The notes beneath the pieces are model-generated. The model was not told the origin of the DNA. It saw only the letters and a program-made list of their open reading frames with translations, and did no database searches. The position numbers were made by a program, and so were the translations under genes. DNA of 64,000 nt from Candidatus Saccharimonadota bacterium (lineage in GTDB: Bacteria > Patescibacteriota > Saccharimonadia > Saccharimonadales > Saccharimonadaceae): contig JAPLYU010000001.1 of assembly GCA_026395405.1 (NCBI GenBank), positions 124,001 through 188,000 of the forward strand, read 5' to 3'. This document shows positions 1 to 7,647 of this stretch, in pieces (the first letter of the stretch is position 1; every line of letters starts with the position of its first letter).

Positions 1-1157
1 ACATACCAATCGGTATTATCGCGTTTCTGGTAATTATGATATTTTGCCCAACCCTAAAACACGAGAAAAAGCCAAAAGTCGATTATGCCGGCGCAGCCTT
101 TTTGGCAATTGCTTTATCGGTTTTAGTACTAGCTATTGATAATACCGAACAAATTTTTGCGGGGCTAATTAGCTCGACTGGCATTACACTTCTAGGCTTA
201 CGCGTAATAATGTTTACTATCGTAGCAATTGCAGTCGCAATATTTATCGCCGTCGAAAGACGTGCCAAAGAGCCGATTCTGCCACTCCGCTTCTTTAAAA
301 ATCGTAATTTCATATTGATTATCACTATAAGCTTGCTGTTTGGGGCGGCCTTTATTGGGACTATTTTGTACTTGACTCAATTTAATCAACAAGTTTTTGC
401 AGCCAGCCCATCTCAATCCGGGCTGATGTTACTGCCTATGGTGGGCGGACTGGTATTATCCAGTATTGTTGGAGGTCAATTAATATCACGAACAGGTAAA
501 TATAAAATGTTCATGCTGGCGGGCACAGCGCTTGCAACGGTTTCTATTATATTTTTGACAGCTCTAAAGCCGGAATCGGGCTATTTTTACGAATCAATAA
601 TTATGGTGTTTTTGGGGATGGGGCTGGGGATAGTTCTGCCAGTTCTTAACCTAGCTGTTCAGAATGAATTTAAACAGTCAGAACTGGGCGTCGCTACCAG
701 TTCGAGTCAGCTATTTCGCAATTTGGGGTCTACTATAGGTGTTGCAATGTTTGGGGCAATCCTGACCGCGGGTATTATTTCTGGATTGGGTGATACCAAT
801 AAAATTCCATATATCAAAACACTTTCTCAGAATCCGGCCGCTTCTAAAATTGGTAGTTTTAGCGATTCAAACACGTTACTTACTATTAACACTCCCGATA
901 TTAAACAAAAAATCAACAGTCAAGCAGACGTGGCTTTTACAAAACTTCCTTTACCAATCAAGACTATGGTAGCTCAGAAATTTAAAGCCCAACAAGACAA
1001 CTTTTCCTCGATTGTAACCCATGCGTTTAGTGACGGTATGCATAATATATTCGTTCTGTCAGCAGTTCTTATGGGTATTGCAACGATAGTGGTACTTGGA
1101 ATCAAAGAAAAGACTTTGGGCACTGGTAAACCGCAGGAAACCCCTGGTGAAATCTAG
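1..1157 (+). CDS. DHA2-family MFS drug exporter, C-terminal part (5' end outside window)
   Basis: The reading frame is open from the left edge, so the gene begins before the window; the first in-frame ATG at 36 is internal. The visible ~384 residues start inside a segment matching the NIPIG loop that follows TM6 in 14-TM DHA2 transporters (EmrB/QacA type), then show about eight hydrophobic helices. A long hydrophilic loop lies at about 790-1020 before the last helix, where DHA2 proteins carry an extracellular loop. The glycine-rich GMGLGIVLP segment and SSSQLFRNLGSTIGVA are typical of the family. It probably exports a toxic compound by proton antiport across the cytoplasmic membrane; the substrate cannot be read from sequence. 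Subfamily assignment is firm, direction of transport is inferred from family knowledge. Confidence 0.85.
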   Translation, partial: IPIGIIAFLVIMIFCPTLKHEKKPKVDYAGAAFLAIALSVLVLAIDNTEQIFAGLISSTGITLLGLRVIMFTIVAIAVAIFIAVERRAKEPILPLRFFKNRNFILIITISLLFGAAFIGTILYLTQFNQQVFAASPSQSGLMLLPMVGGLVLSSIVGGQLISRTGKYKMFMLAGTALATVSIIFLTALKPESGYFYESIIMVFLGMGLGIVLPVLNLAVQNEFKQSELGVATSSSQLFRNLGSTIGVAMFGAILTAGIISGLGDTNKIPYIKTLSQNPAASKIGSFSDSNTLLTINTPDIKQKINSQADVAFTKLPLPIKTMVAQKFKAQQDNFSSIVTHAFSDGMHNIFVLSAVLMGIATIVVLGIKEKTLGTGKPQETPGEI

Positions 1158-1255
1158 GGTAAATGGTACTTGTGTTTTACAAAATAGTATTCTATAATAA
1201 CCAGCACAAGCGTTTTTAATTAACGCCCGTCTTGACTTGACTAGCAAAAATTGAT

Positions 1256-1269
1256 ACGATAATTATCGT
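1256..1269. promoter_or_regulatory. Perfect 14-bp palindrome in a promoter region (possible operator)
   Basis: ACGATAATTATCGT is a perfect palindrome lying 17-20 nt after two overlapping TTGACT boxes (about 1232-1242), where a -10 box would sit. A second imperfect inverted repeat (GCGTT...AACGC, 1210-1226) lies just upstream. The arrangement looks like a repressor site over the promoter of the small ORF at 1340. No regulator gene is adjacent, so the operator function is inference. Confidence 0.35.
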
Positions 1270-1339
1270 GTCTCGCACCAAAACTATATTTTAAAGGTCG
1301 AAGAGCGTGAGGCTGTACATAGTACAAGGAGTAAATCAC

Positions 1340-1432
1340 ATGCCAATAGCCATCGAGATTGTGCCTACAAGGCGCAAGAAGATAGCCGTGGATGTGGTGC
1401 CTGCCGAATGGCAACTGTATATCGCACAGTAA
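1340..1432 (+). CDS. Small ORF, 30 aa, unknown function
   Basis: ATG at 1340 is preceded by AAGGAG eight bases upstream, a good Shine-Dalgarno in this genome, and the ORF ends at TAA 1430-1432. The peptide begins MPIAIEIVPTRRKKIAV and is part basic, part hydrophobic, with no recognisable domain. A promoter-like region with a palindrome lies about 80-100 nt upstream and a hairpin terminator follows at 1488. These signals argue for a transcript with an SD here; whether the peptide is made is uncertain. It could instead be the leader of an untranslated small RNA. Confidence 0.35.
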   Translation: MPIAIEIVPTRRKKIAVDVVPAEWQLYIAQ

Positions 1433-1487
1433 GAGTCGTTTGACTCAACAAATCCATCCGCCTAAAAAGTGGATACAAAAAAATAGA

Positions 1488-1515
1488 AAACACCCCAAGG
1501 CACCGGGGTGTTTTT
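1488..1515. terminator. Bidirectional hairpin terminator
   Basis: AAACACCCC and GGGGTGTTT form a 9-bp stem around AAGGCACC, followed by T-rich sequence on the + strand and preceded by A-rich sequence. It serves the small ORF on + and the convergent thioredoxin gene on -. Confidence 0.8.
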
Positions 1516-1524
1516 ACTTTTTGA

Positions 1525-2217
1525 TTAATTTGGCAGTGAGACGCCAGCTTTTTTCAGTTCGGCGTTAATTGTGTTCTCAAAGTCAGACTGGGTTCCATAG
1601 GCTGACGTGCCTAGCTTTGTGCCGTTTAAGATAAATGTTGGAGTTGCCTCAACAGATTGTTTGCCCCCCAGGGCAATATCATAATTTATTTTGGAAGTTA
1701 CAGCATCGGCTGACATATCAGTATCAAATTTTTTCATATCCAAACCCAAACCCTTGGCAAGGCCATCAAAGAACTTTGTGCGCTCAGTCGCCGATAAATT
1801 ACTCCAATCATTTTGGGTTTCGTATAGCTTGTTGTGCATTTCCCAGTATTTACTCTGTAATCCGGAAGCTTCTGCACTAGCAGCGGCAGCTTTGGCGTTC
1901 GGATGCAAATCGGGAATTGGGAAATTACGAAAAACGAACTGCAGTTGGTTTTGATATTTTTCAGTGATAGATTTTACAACGGGATAAATGCTACCACATG
2001 GTGGACACTGAAAGTCGCCATATTCAATCAGCGTAACTTTACTACCAACCTTGCCAAAAACATGATCGGGTATATTACCATTTTGACTGGTACCTTTTTG
2101 GATGGCATTAGCGTCAACGTTTTTAACGTTCGTACCTGAATTCCCGGAAGTAAGAATCAACAGCAGTAAAATTCCGGCTGCAATCACTACAAAAATTATC
2201 CAACGCGTTCTATTCAA
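1525..2217 (-). CDS. Membrane-anchored DsbA-like thiol-disulfide oxidoreductase
   Basis: A 230-residue protein with an N-terminal membrane anchor (about residues 6-23) and then a thioredoxin/DsbA fold of the Thioredoxin_4 type. The active site is C71-P-P-C74 and the cis-proline motif is ATP at residues 191-193. The domain therefore lies outside the cytoplasmic membrane, where it would introduce or isomerise disulfides in secreted proteins; several surface proteins in this window carry cysteine pairs. The start is supported by AAGGAG upstream. It is a single-gene unit ending at the terminator at 1488. Whether it works as an oxidase or an isomerase cannot be told from the CPPC motif alone. Confidence 0.88.
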   Translation of the reverse strand: MNRTRWIIFVVIAAGILLLLILTSGNSGTNVKNVDANAIQKGTSQNGNIPDHVFGKVGSKVTLIEYGDFQCPPCGSIYPVVKSITEKYQNQLQFVFRNFPIPDLHPNAKAAAASAEASGLQSKYWEMHNKLYETQNDWSNLSATERTKFFDGLAKGLGLDMKKFDTDMSADAVTSKINYDIALGGKQSVEATPTFILNGTKLGTSAYGTQSDFENTINAELKKAGVSLPN

Positions 2218-2312
2218 AATAACTCCTTTTTATTAACTAACCTATTATATCAAAGTCCGGAGTATATCGCGGTAGTGTATGTCGGCTAAAATATGAGTTA
2301 CAATAGTGTCAA

Positions 2313-3332
2313 ATGCATACTTTTCAAATCATATTAACCACAATCAGCTTTATTTTATTGTTATTTTTTAGTGCTATCAGGCCATCGAGTAGTATGTTTT
2401 CAAAGTTTGAGCTGAAACGTCGGGTTGAACTAGGCGATAAAGAGGCTGAAAAAACCATGACGCGCGAAAATTTATTAGCCGATGTTATTTCACTTCAACG
2501 CGCTCTGGTTGCTTTGATGTTGGTCATTTTTGTTGTACTAAGCGTTGTCACTTTTGGTTGGTTTATCGGGATAATATTGGCAGTTATTGTGGCATTTGAG
2601 TATGGTTTCATCGCCCATTTAGGATTTATCAAATCAGCATCGCAAAAAATATACAATCGCTTTGAGACGTATATTATTCGTTTTATCCAAAAAACCCCAT
2701 ATATATTTAACATACTGCGAAGCACACCGGTGGCAGATATCTCCGACAGTAGACCAATCGCCTCACGCCAAGAACTACAGCACCTGGTCGATGAATCGGT
2801 TGGCGTGTTGAGCGCAGATGAAAAAACACTGATTGTCCACAGCCTGTCATTCGGTGATCAATTAGTCAGTTCGATTATGACACCCAAAAGTATGATTGAC
2901 AGTATAAAAAACTCTGAGTTTTTGGGCCCGCTGACACTTGATGAACTACATAAAACCGGACACAGTCGTCTGCCGGTGATAAAAGGCGACATTGACCATG
3001 TAATCGGTATTTTAAATTTGCAAAGTCTGTTGGCGCTTGACATAAAACGTTCGACTACAGCCGAAAAGGCTATGGAATCAAAAGTTTTTTATATTCATCA
3101 GAATCAGTCGTTGCAGCACGCTTTGGCGGCGTTCCTAAAAACGAAACACCAATTGTTTATTGTTGTAAACGAGTTTCGTGAAACTGTCGGTCTGCTGTCA
3201 CTGGAAGATGTTATCGAAGCCTTGCTGGGCCGTAAAATCGTTGACGAGTTTGATGCCCATGACAATTTACGCGAGGTAGCAATGCGCAACCCGCACGGCA
3301 ACAATCACCCCGAAAATCACCAGGATGTCTAG
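2313..3332 (+). CDS. CNNM/CorC-type membrane protein with paired CBS domains
   Basis: 339 residues: an N-terminal helix (about 4-22), a membrane region (about 65-100), a cytoplasmic linker, then a CBS pair (about 175-300) that includes the MTPKSM segment matching the VMTPR motif of HlyC/CorC (DUF21-CBS) proteins. The family is linked to Mg2+/Co2+ efflux or ion homeostasis. The membrane part is shorter than the usual three- to four-helix CNNM core and the C-terminal CorC/HlyC domain is absent, so this is a reduced form. A TACAAT box ends 8 nt before the ATG and there is no SD, so the mRNA is probably leaderless. The transported ion is not deducible. Confidence 0.78.
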   Translation: MHTFQIILTTISFILLLFFSAIRPSSSMFSKFELKRRVELGDKEAEKTMTRENLLADVISLQRALVALMLVIFVVLSVVTFGWFIGIILAVIVAFEYGFIAHLGFIKSASQKIYNRFETYIIRFIQKTPYIFNILRSTPVADISDSRPIASRQELQHLVDESVGVLSADEKTLIVHSLSFGDQLVSSIMTPKSMIDSIKNSEFLGPLTLDELHKTGHSRLPVIKGDIDHVIGILNLQSLLALDIKRSTTAEKAMESKVFYIHQNQSLQHALAAFLKTKHQLFIVVNEFRETVGLLSLEDVIEALLGRKIVDEFDAHDNLREVAMRNPHGNNHPENHQDV

Positions 3333-3377
3333 GGATATCGTGGTATCGATAGTAGAATAAATAATAAGGATTAATTA

Positions 3378-4694
3378 ATGACACGAATATTAGCGCGAGA
3401 ATTAGCATCAAAAGCCGGCGAGACCGTCACGGTTTCTGGTTGGCTTCACAAAAAACGACTACTTGGCGGACTGAATTTCATAACGATTCGTGACCGTAGC
3501 GGTGTAATCCAAACCCTAATTGATAACAAAGACGAACTTGAAAAACTACGCGGTATGCAAACAGGAACGGTACTGTCATTGACTGGAAACGTTGTGGCTG
3601 ACGAACGGTCTCCGGGCGGCGCTGAACTGCATGAAGTCAGTGTCGAAATTCTAGTGCCGGTATGGGATGAACCGCCAATCGAAGTCGACAAACCGATTTC
3701 TCATAAATCCGAGCATCTCGACACGCTGTTTGAAAACCGGGTCCTAAACATACGTAACCTGCATGAACAAAGGATTTTTAAGATACGAGCAGATTTGACT
3801 CAGTATATCCGGGAATATTTACGGACAAATGAATTTATTGAAATCGATACGCCAAAACTGCTGGCCGAAGCTACCGAAGGCGGCAGCGAAGTCTTTAAAT
3901 TGGAATATTTTGGAAAAGTCGCAACGCTGGCCCAAAGCCCCCAATTTTACAAACAAATTATGGTAGGGGCGTTTGAGCGCGTTTATGAAATAGGACACTC
4001 ATATCGGGCCGAGCCAAGCGCAACGACCCGTCACTTGACTGAACTGACAATGTTGGATATAGAAATGGGCTTTGTCAGTGGCCACGACGAGGTCCTAGAC
4101 CTGGTTGGCGACATGACGTCATATGTACTAAAACGAGTTTACGAAGAACACGCCGGCGATTTAAAAAGCTTGAATGCGCCAGAGCTTAAATTGTCCGAAG
4201 ATGGCAAGGTTCCCAGGTTCACGATTGCCGATATTCACCGGATGTACAGCGATGCCACTAAGACCGATACGACCAATGAAAAGGATTTAACACCGGACGA
4301 AGAACGCTGGATTTCTGAATACGCAAAAAAGCAGTTGGGGACAGATTTGGTTTACGCCGTCAGATTCCCAATCGAAGCAGCAAAATTTTATCATAAACTC
4401 GACCTCGCTGACGGCACGGTTTTATGGGGTGATTTGATATTTCGCGGTACCGAACTGGCTACCGTCCCTTTGCGCGAAAATAATTACGAAAAAATGATAG
4501 AACAGATGAAAAATGCCGGGCTTGATATCGAACACGAAGGTTTTAAATATTACTTGCAAGCATTTAAATACGGACTGCCGATTCACGGTGGCTGCGGATT
4601 TGGAATTGACCGTCTGACTCAACGAGTTATCGGTCTTGCCAACGTCAAAGAAGCTTGTCTATTCCCACGTGATATTAATCGGCTAACACCGTAA
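3378..4694 (+). CDS. aspS: Aspartyl-tRNA synthetase, archaeal/short type (probably non-discriminating)
   Basis: 438 residues, matching archaeal/eukaryal-type AspRS (~430-440) and not the ~590-residue bacterial enzyme with its GAD insertion. An N-terminal OB-fold anticodon-binding domain (about 1-100) is followed by a class II core. Motif 2 is visible around residue 204 (EIGHSYRAEPSATTRHLTE), motif 3 near the C-terminus (GGCGFGIDRLTQR), and the protein ends PRDINRLTP as archaeal enzymes do. This type often charges both tRNA-Asp and tRNA-Asn, the latter repaired by GatCAB; non-discrimination here is inference. AAGGA lies 7 nt before the ATG. A TM2 protein starts 5 nt after the stop, suggesting co-transcription. 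Confidence 0.95.
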   Translation: MTRILARELASKAGETVTVSGWLHKKRLLGGLNFITIRDRSGVIQTLIDNKDELEKLRGMQTGTVLSLTGNVVADERSPGGAELHEVSVEILVPVWDEPPIEVDKPISHKSEHLDTLFENRVLNIRNLHEQRIFKIRADLTQYIREYLRTNEFIEIDTPKLLAEATEGGSEVFKLEYFGKVATLAQSPQFYKQIMVGAFERVYEIGHSYRAEPSATTRHLTELTMLDIEMGFVSGHDEVLDLVGDMTSYVLKRVYEEHAGDLKSLNAPELKLSEDGKVPRFTIADIHRMYSDATKTDTTNEKDLTPDEERWISEYAKKQLGTDLVYAVRFPIEAAKFYHKLDLADGTVLWGDLIFRGTELATVPLRENNYEKMIEQMKNAGLDIEHEGFKYYLQAFKYGLPIHGGCGFGIDRLTQRVIGLANVKEACLFPRDINRLTP

Positions 4695-4699
4695 CCGCC

Positions 4700-5206
4700 A
4701 TGGAAGAAACATCACAGCCAATCGTTCAGCCCGTGGCTGTCCAGCCTGCGTCAAAACCAATCATAGACAAAAGACGGCACTTTCTGGCCGTGTTTTTCCT
4801 AAGTTTTATGTGGGGATTTTTCGGAGTTGATAGGTTTTATTTGGGTAAGTATTGGACTGGTCTGTTAAAGCTTTTGACGTTCGGCGGACTAGGATTGTGG
4901 GTAATTATCGATTTGACGATGGTTATGTCAGGTAGTATGCGTGATAAACAGGGGAACGAGATGCTGGAATATGCCAGATATAAAAAGTTTGCCAATAAGA
5001 CGGCACTGATTTTCTCGTTAGTTGTTATTTTGCTTATTATTTCGACTGCAGTATCGACGGCATATGCTATTAATCAACTCATGCAAAACGGTGGTATCGA
5101 AAAGTTGTTGCTACAAGGACAGGGAGCAGGTGGCCAAACACAACAAATTAACTTGGACCAATTCAAAAACACGAACATAGATTTAAAAAGCATATTAGGC
5201 AGCTAA
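4700..5206 (+). CDS. TM2-domain membrane protein
   Basis: 168 residues. After a hydrophilic, proline/valine-rich N-terminus the protein has a TM2 domain (about 27-80): two helices joined by the conserved segment with GVDRFYLG and a glycine-rich turn, followed by a third helix (about 94-118) and a Q/N-rich tail. TM2 proteins are common and functionally undefined. The ATG begins 5 nt after aspS and no promoter is seen between them, so it is probably transcribed with aspS without an obvious functional link. Confidence 0.8.
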   Translation: MEETSQPIVQPVAVQPASKPIIDKRRHFLAVFFLSFMWGFFGVDRFYLGKYWTGLLKLLTFGGLGLWVIIDLTMVMSGSMRDKQGNEMLEYARYKKFANKTALIFSLVVILLIISTAVSTAYAINQLMQNGGIEKLLLQGQGAGGQTQQINLDQFKNTNIDLKSILGS

Positions 5207-5249
5207 TCTATTTGACCAAACACCCCTTGCCGTTAGATAATAGAACGGT

Positions 5250-5804
5250 ATGACAATTTCAAAAAAGCTAATCTCGGCCGGATTAATTGTTGCCGTGCTT
5301 GTTTGCGGGCTAACTTTTATTAAAATAGCTTCCGCGCAGAATGACCAGCCAACTGATACGCAAATCCAACTAGTGCAAAACAACTGCCTAGCTCTTAAAA
5401 GCACCCTAAACCAATTACACGCTAGCGATGCGCTATTAAGGGTAAATATGGGGCAACTTTACGAATCGATGGCTATAAGGTTAATGAATGGTTTTAACGG
5501 GCGAATCGAAAGAAATAATTTGAATAATAACAGTTTGGTATCCGAAACAAAGAATTACAACTCGACTCTGGACAATTTTAGGAGCGATTACCAAGCATAC
5601 GAAGAAAAATTATCGGCTGCTATCAACACCGACTGTCAAAATCATCCGACTTCATTCTATAACGCCATATCAACAGCGCGAACATATAGAGATAAAGTAC
5701 ATTCAGATGTTCTACGGTTGAATCAATCAATCGCCCAATATCAATCAACCACAGATCAATTCGAAAGTGATTATTTGCTGTCGCTTGAAGGGACGGCCCG
5801 CTAA
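5250..5804 (+). CDS. Secreted helical protein, unknown function
   Basis: 184 residues with a clear Sec signal peptide (positive MTISKK, hydrophobic core, cleavage near ASAQ at about residue 30). The mature part is rich in N, Q, L and Y with heptad-like spacing and has cysteines near its start and after the middle, so it is probably a helical extracellular protein with one disulfide. No family is recognised. A GATAAT box ends 8 nt before ATG and there is no SD, suggesting a leaderless transcript. The next gene starts 1 nt after this stop, so the two are co-translated. Confidence 0.65.
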   Translation: MTISKKLISAGLIVAVLVCGLTFIKIASAQNDQPTDTQIQLVQNNCLALKSTLNQLHASDALLRVNMGQLYESMAIRLMNGFNGRIERNNLNNNSLVSETKNYNSTLDNFRSDYQAYEEKLSAAINTDCQNHPTSFYNAISTARTYRDKVHSDVLRLNQSIAQYQSTTDQFESDYLLSLEGTAR

Positions 5805-5805
5805 T

Positions 5806-6180
5806 ATGGAGGACAAAATAGTCGAAACTGCCGTGGAAGCCAAGTCGTTTATTCACAAACATAATTTTTTGGTGTTTATTACGCTTTCACTCTTGATTTC
5901 GGCAGTCGTAGTTTATGTCAGCATGCAGATGTACAACAGTAGTGGAGCAGCCCAGCTTGATCTTAGTCGTCCAGGCTATGTTAGCGTGCGATCACAGGTC
6001 GACACATCAGATAACGATTTTCCAACATATCCGGCTAATGGCGAGATGAATAAGGGTGCCATCGACGACTTCAGGGCGTTATTCAAGAAACAGGCACAAA
6101 AAATCGAGGCAGTCGATGCTTTTGGCGGTTCACCGCTTGACCCAACGGCTTTGGGGATAAGCGACACATCTACGCAGTAA
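5806..6180 (+). CDS. Single-pass membrane protein, unknown function
   Basis: An upstream GTG at 5767 is in frame but lies inside the preceding gene; the ATG at 5806, one base after that gene's stop, is the better start and gives 124 residues. There is a short cytoplasmic N-terminus, one TM helix (about 20-42) and an extracytoplasmic tail with no recognised domain. With the preceding secreted protein it forms a two-gene unit, so the pair may act together at the cell surface. The gene converges on murC, whose stop lies one base away. Confidence 0.6.
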   Translation: MEDKIVETAVEAKSFIHKHNFLVFITLSLLISAVVVYVSMQMYNSSGAAQLDLSRPGYVSVRSQVDTSDNDFPTYPANGEMNKGAIDDFRALFKKQAQKIEAVDAFGGSPLDPTALGISDTSTQ

Positions 6181-6181
6181 T

Positions 6182-7426
6182 CTACGCCAGTTTTCCTCGT
6201 ACCCAGCTATCAATTGTCCCAGCGCCCATGCAAATTACTAATTTGCCATCACCTCTGGCCTTTGAAATATTATCCCAAAGTTCATCATTTAGGTCCGCGA
6301 TTACTACATCTTCTTTGTTCGAGATGTTTTTAATTAATTCTTCAGGGCTAAGGACTTTTAGGTTCGGATCTTCACGTGACAGATAAGTCGGTAGCCAATA
6401 AACTTTCTCAGCTGGTTCGAACTGGTCGTTATAAAGGTCGCGGATCATGTATTGCCTGACGTTTTGATGTGGTTGATATACCAGAACTACTTGGTCTGAC
6501 AGTTCCCTCGCCATTTGCAAAGTTGCGGCAATTTCGACCGGATGGTGTCCGTAATCACTGTAAAGATTATCGGCTAGTTTCTCGAACCGACGGTTTGTCC
6601 CCGGAAAACTGCTCAGGATTGTGTCTGGGTGTTCATAAAACCCCAACTGTTTAAGTCCGGCCTTAACAAGTGCAATATTCCTTCGGTTATGTTGGCCATA
6701 GGCAGACAGACCGTTAGTCTCGGAAGGGTTCAAGACAGTCACACCCGGAACACTACTGAATAGTTCGACATGCTGGTCGTTCCAGGTGATAATCTGACTG
6801 CTACTTTTGGCGAATTGATGGAAAGCATCCAAATATTCGAATATTGTCGGATAAGTATCGGGGTGATCGTAGTCGACGGAAGTTATTAGCGACAGGTAGG
6901 GTTTAAAATGCAGGAAATTTCTGTCGAATTCGTCGCATTCATAAACGAAATACTGGCTGGCCGGATCTAATTTACCGCTTGGGCCAAAATTTATAGTCGT
7001 GCCAATAGAATAACTTATCGGTATATTTAGTTTGGTCATCGCCCAAATCAACATGCCGGTAACAGTAGTTTTGCCATGCGTACCAGCAACGGCAATCAAT
7101 TTTAATTTTTTGTCGTTGATGATATAGGCAATCAATTCGTCGCGTTTTGCGGTTTTAATTCCCAATTCCTGCGCCAAAGTCAGCTCTGAATGGGTTTCGG
7201 GCAGGGCAGAGGTGTAAATGAACCAATCAATCGGTTTTTTGTCATGGCAAGCCTTTAAATATGACCCATCCTGATTGTCACTGATATTAACACCTTTTTC
7301 TGTTAATAATTTGGTTACAGGTGTGATCGCTGGGTCGGAACCAGTGACTTCGTACCCGGCATCAAGCGCAATTTCCGCTAAAGGGCCGATACCGACGCCA
7401 CCGATACCCGAAAAGTAGATATTCAT
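6182..7426 (-). CDS. murC: UDP-N-acetylmuramate--L-alanine ligase (MurC/Mpl family)
   Basis: 414 residues in three Mur-ligase domains. The N-terminal Rossmann fold begins with GIGGVGIGPLA; the ATP P-loop is GTHGKTT at about 115-121; SDYGHHPVEI at about 290-299 marks the C-terminal domain and is characteristic of MurC/Mpl. MurC adds L-Ala to UDP-MurNAc in the cytoplasm, the first step of the peptidoglycan stem peptide. It is shorter than typical MurC (460-490) and could be an Mpl-like recycling ligase, but the motifs and the presence of murJ in the window favour MurC. TATACT ends exactly 6 nt before the ATG and no SD is present, so the mRNA should be leaderless. Confidence 0.85.
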   Translation of the reverse strand: MNIYFSGIGGVGIGPLAEIALDAGYEVTGSDPAITPVTKLLTEKGVNISDNQDGSYLKACHDKKPIDWFIYTSALPETHSELTLAQELGIKTAKRDELIAYIINDKKLKLIAVAGTHGKTTVTGMLIWAMTKLNIPISYSIGTTINFGPSGKLDPASQYFVYECDEFDRNFLHFKPYLSLITSVDYDHPDTYPTIFEYLDAFHQFAKSSSQIITWNDQHVELFSSVPGVTVLNPSETNGLSAYGQHNRRNIALVKAGLKQLGFYEHPDTILSSFPGTNRRFEKLADNLYSDYGHHPVEIAATLQMARELSDQVVLVYQPHQNVRQYMIRDLYNDQFEPAEKVYWLPTYLSREDPNLKVLSPEELIKNISNKEDVVIADLNDELWDNISKARGDGKLVICMGAGTIDSWVRGKLA

Positions 7427-7432
7427 AGTCCC

Positions 7433-7438
7433 AGTATA
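7433..7438 (-). promoter_or_regulatory. -10 box of murC, leaderless promoter
   Basis: On the minus strand TATACT is followed by six bases (GGGACT) and then the murC ATG. At normal -10 to +1 spacing the transcript starts at the A of the start codon. Confidence 0.6.
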
Positions 7439-7469
7439 GCCTACAAGCCAACCCGCCCAAACCCTCCTC

Positions 7470-7552
7470 GGGTCCTGCCGCCCGGTTTACCCCTATAATT
7501 TTTTACAGATTACCACAAAACAATTATGGGGTGGCCTCACCGAACGTCACCC
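7470..7552 (-). ncRNA. Structured hairpin element, copy A (repeat of 45913-45993)
   Basis: Read on the minus strand, this 83-nt block begins GGGTGACGTTCGGTG and ends ACCGGGCGGCAGGACCC. It matches the + strand block at 45913-45993 almost base for base outside the stems. Both fold as one long hairpin: GGGT/ACCC at the ends, CGGT/ACCG, CCCC/GGGG, a six-base A/T helix, TTTTG/(C or T)AAAA, and a conserved GTAATC loop. Stem differences between the copies are compensatory. It lies about 30 nt upstream of the murC promoter in murC orientation. It could be a small RNA, a regulatory hairpin or a small mobile repeat. Confidence 0.6.
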
Positions 7553-7647
7553 GCGGCTAGGGTTTTAGAGTAATTGCTACGCACTTCATCTTTGACGGCA
7601 TTTGTGTTGTAATGGGTGCAGAAGAAAAATTATAAAAAACAAAAATT

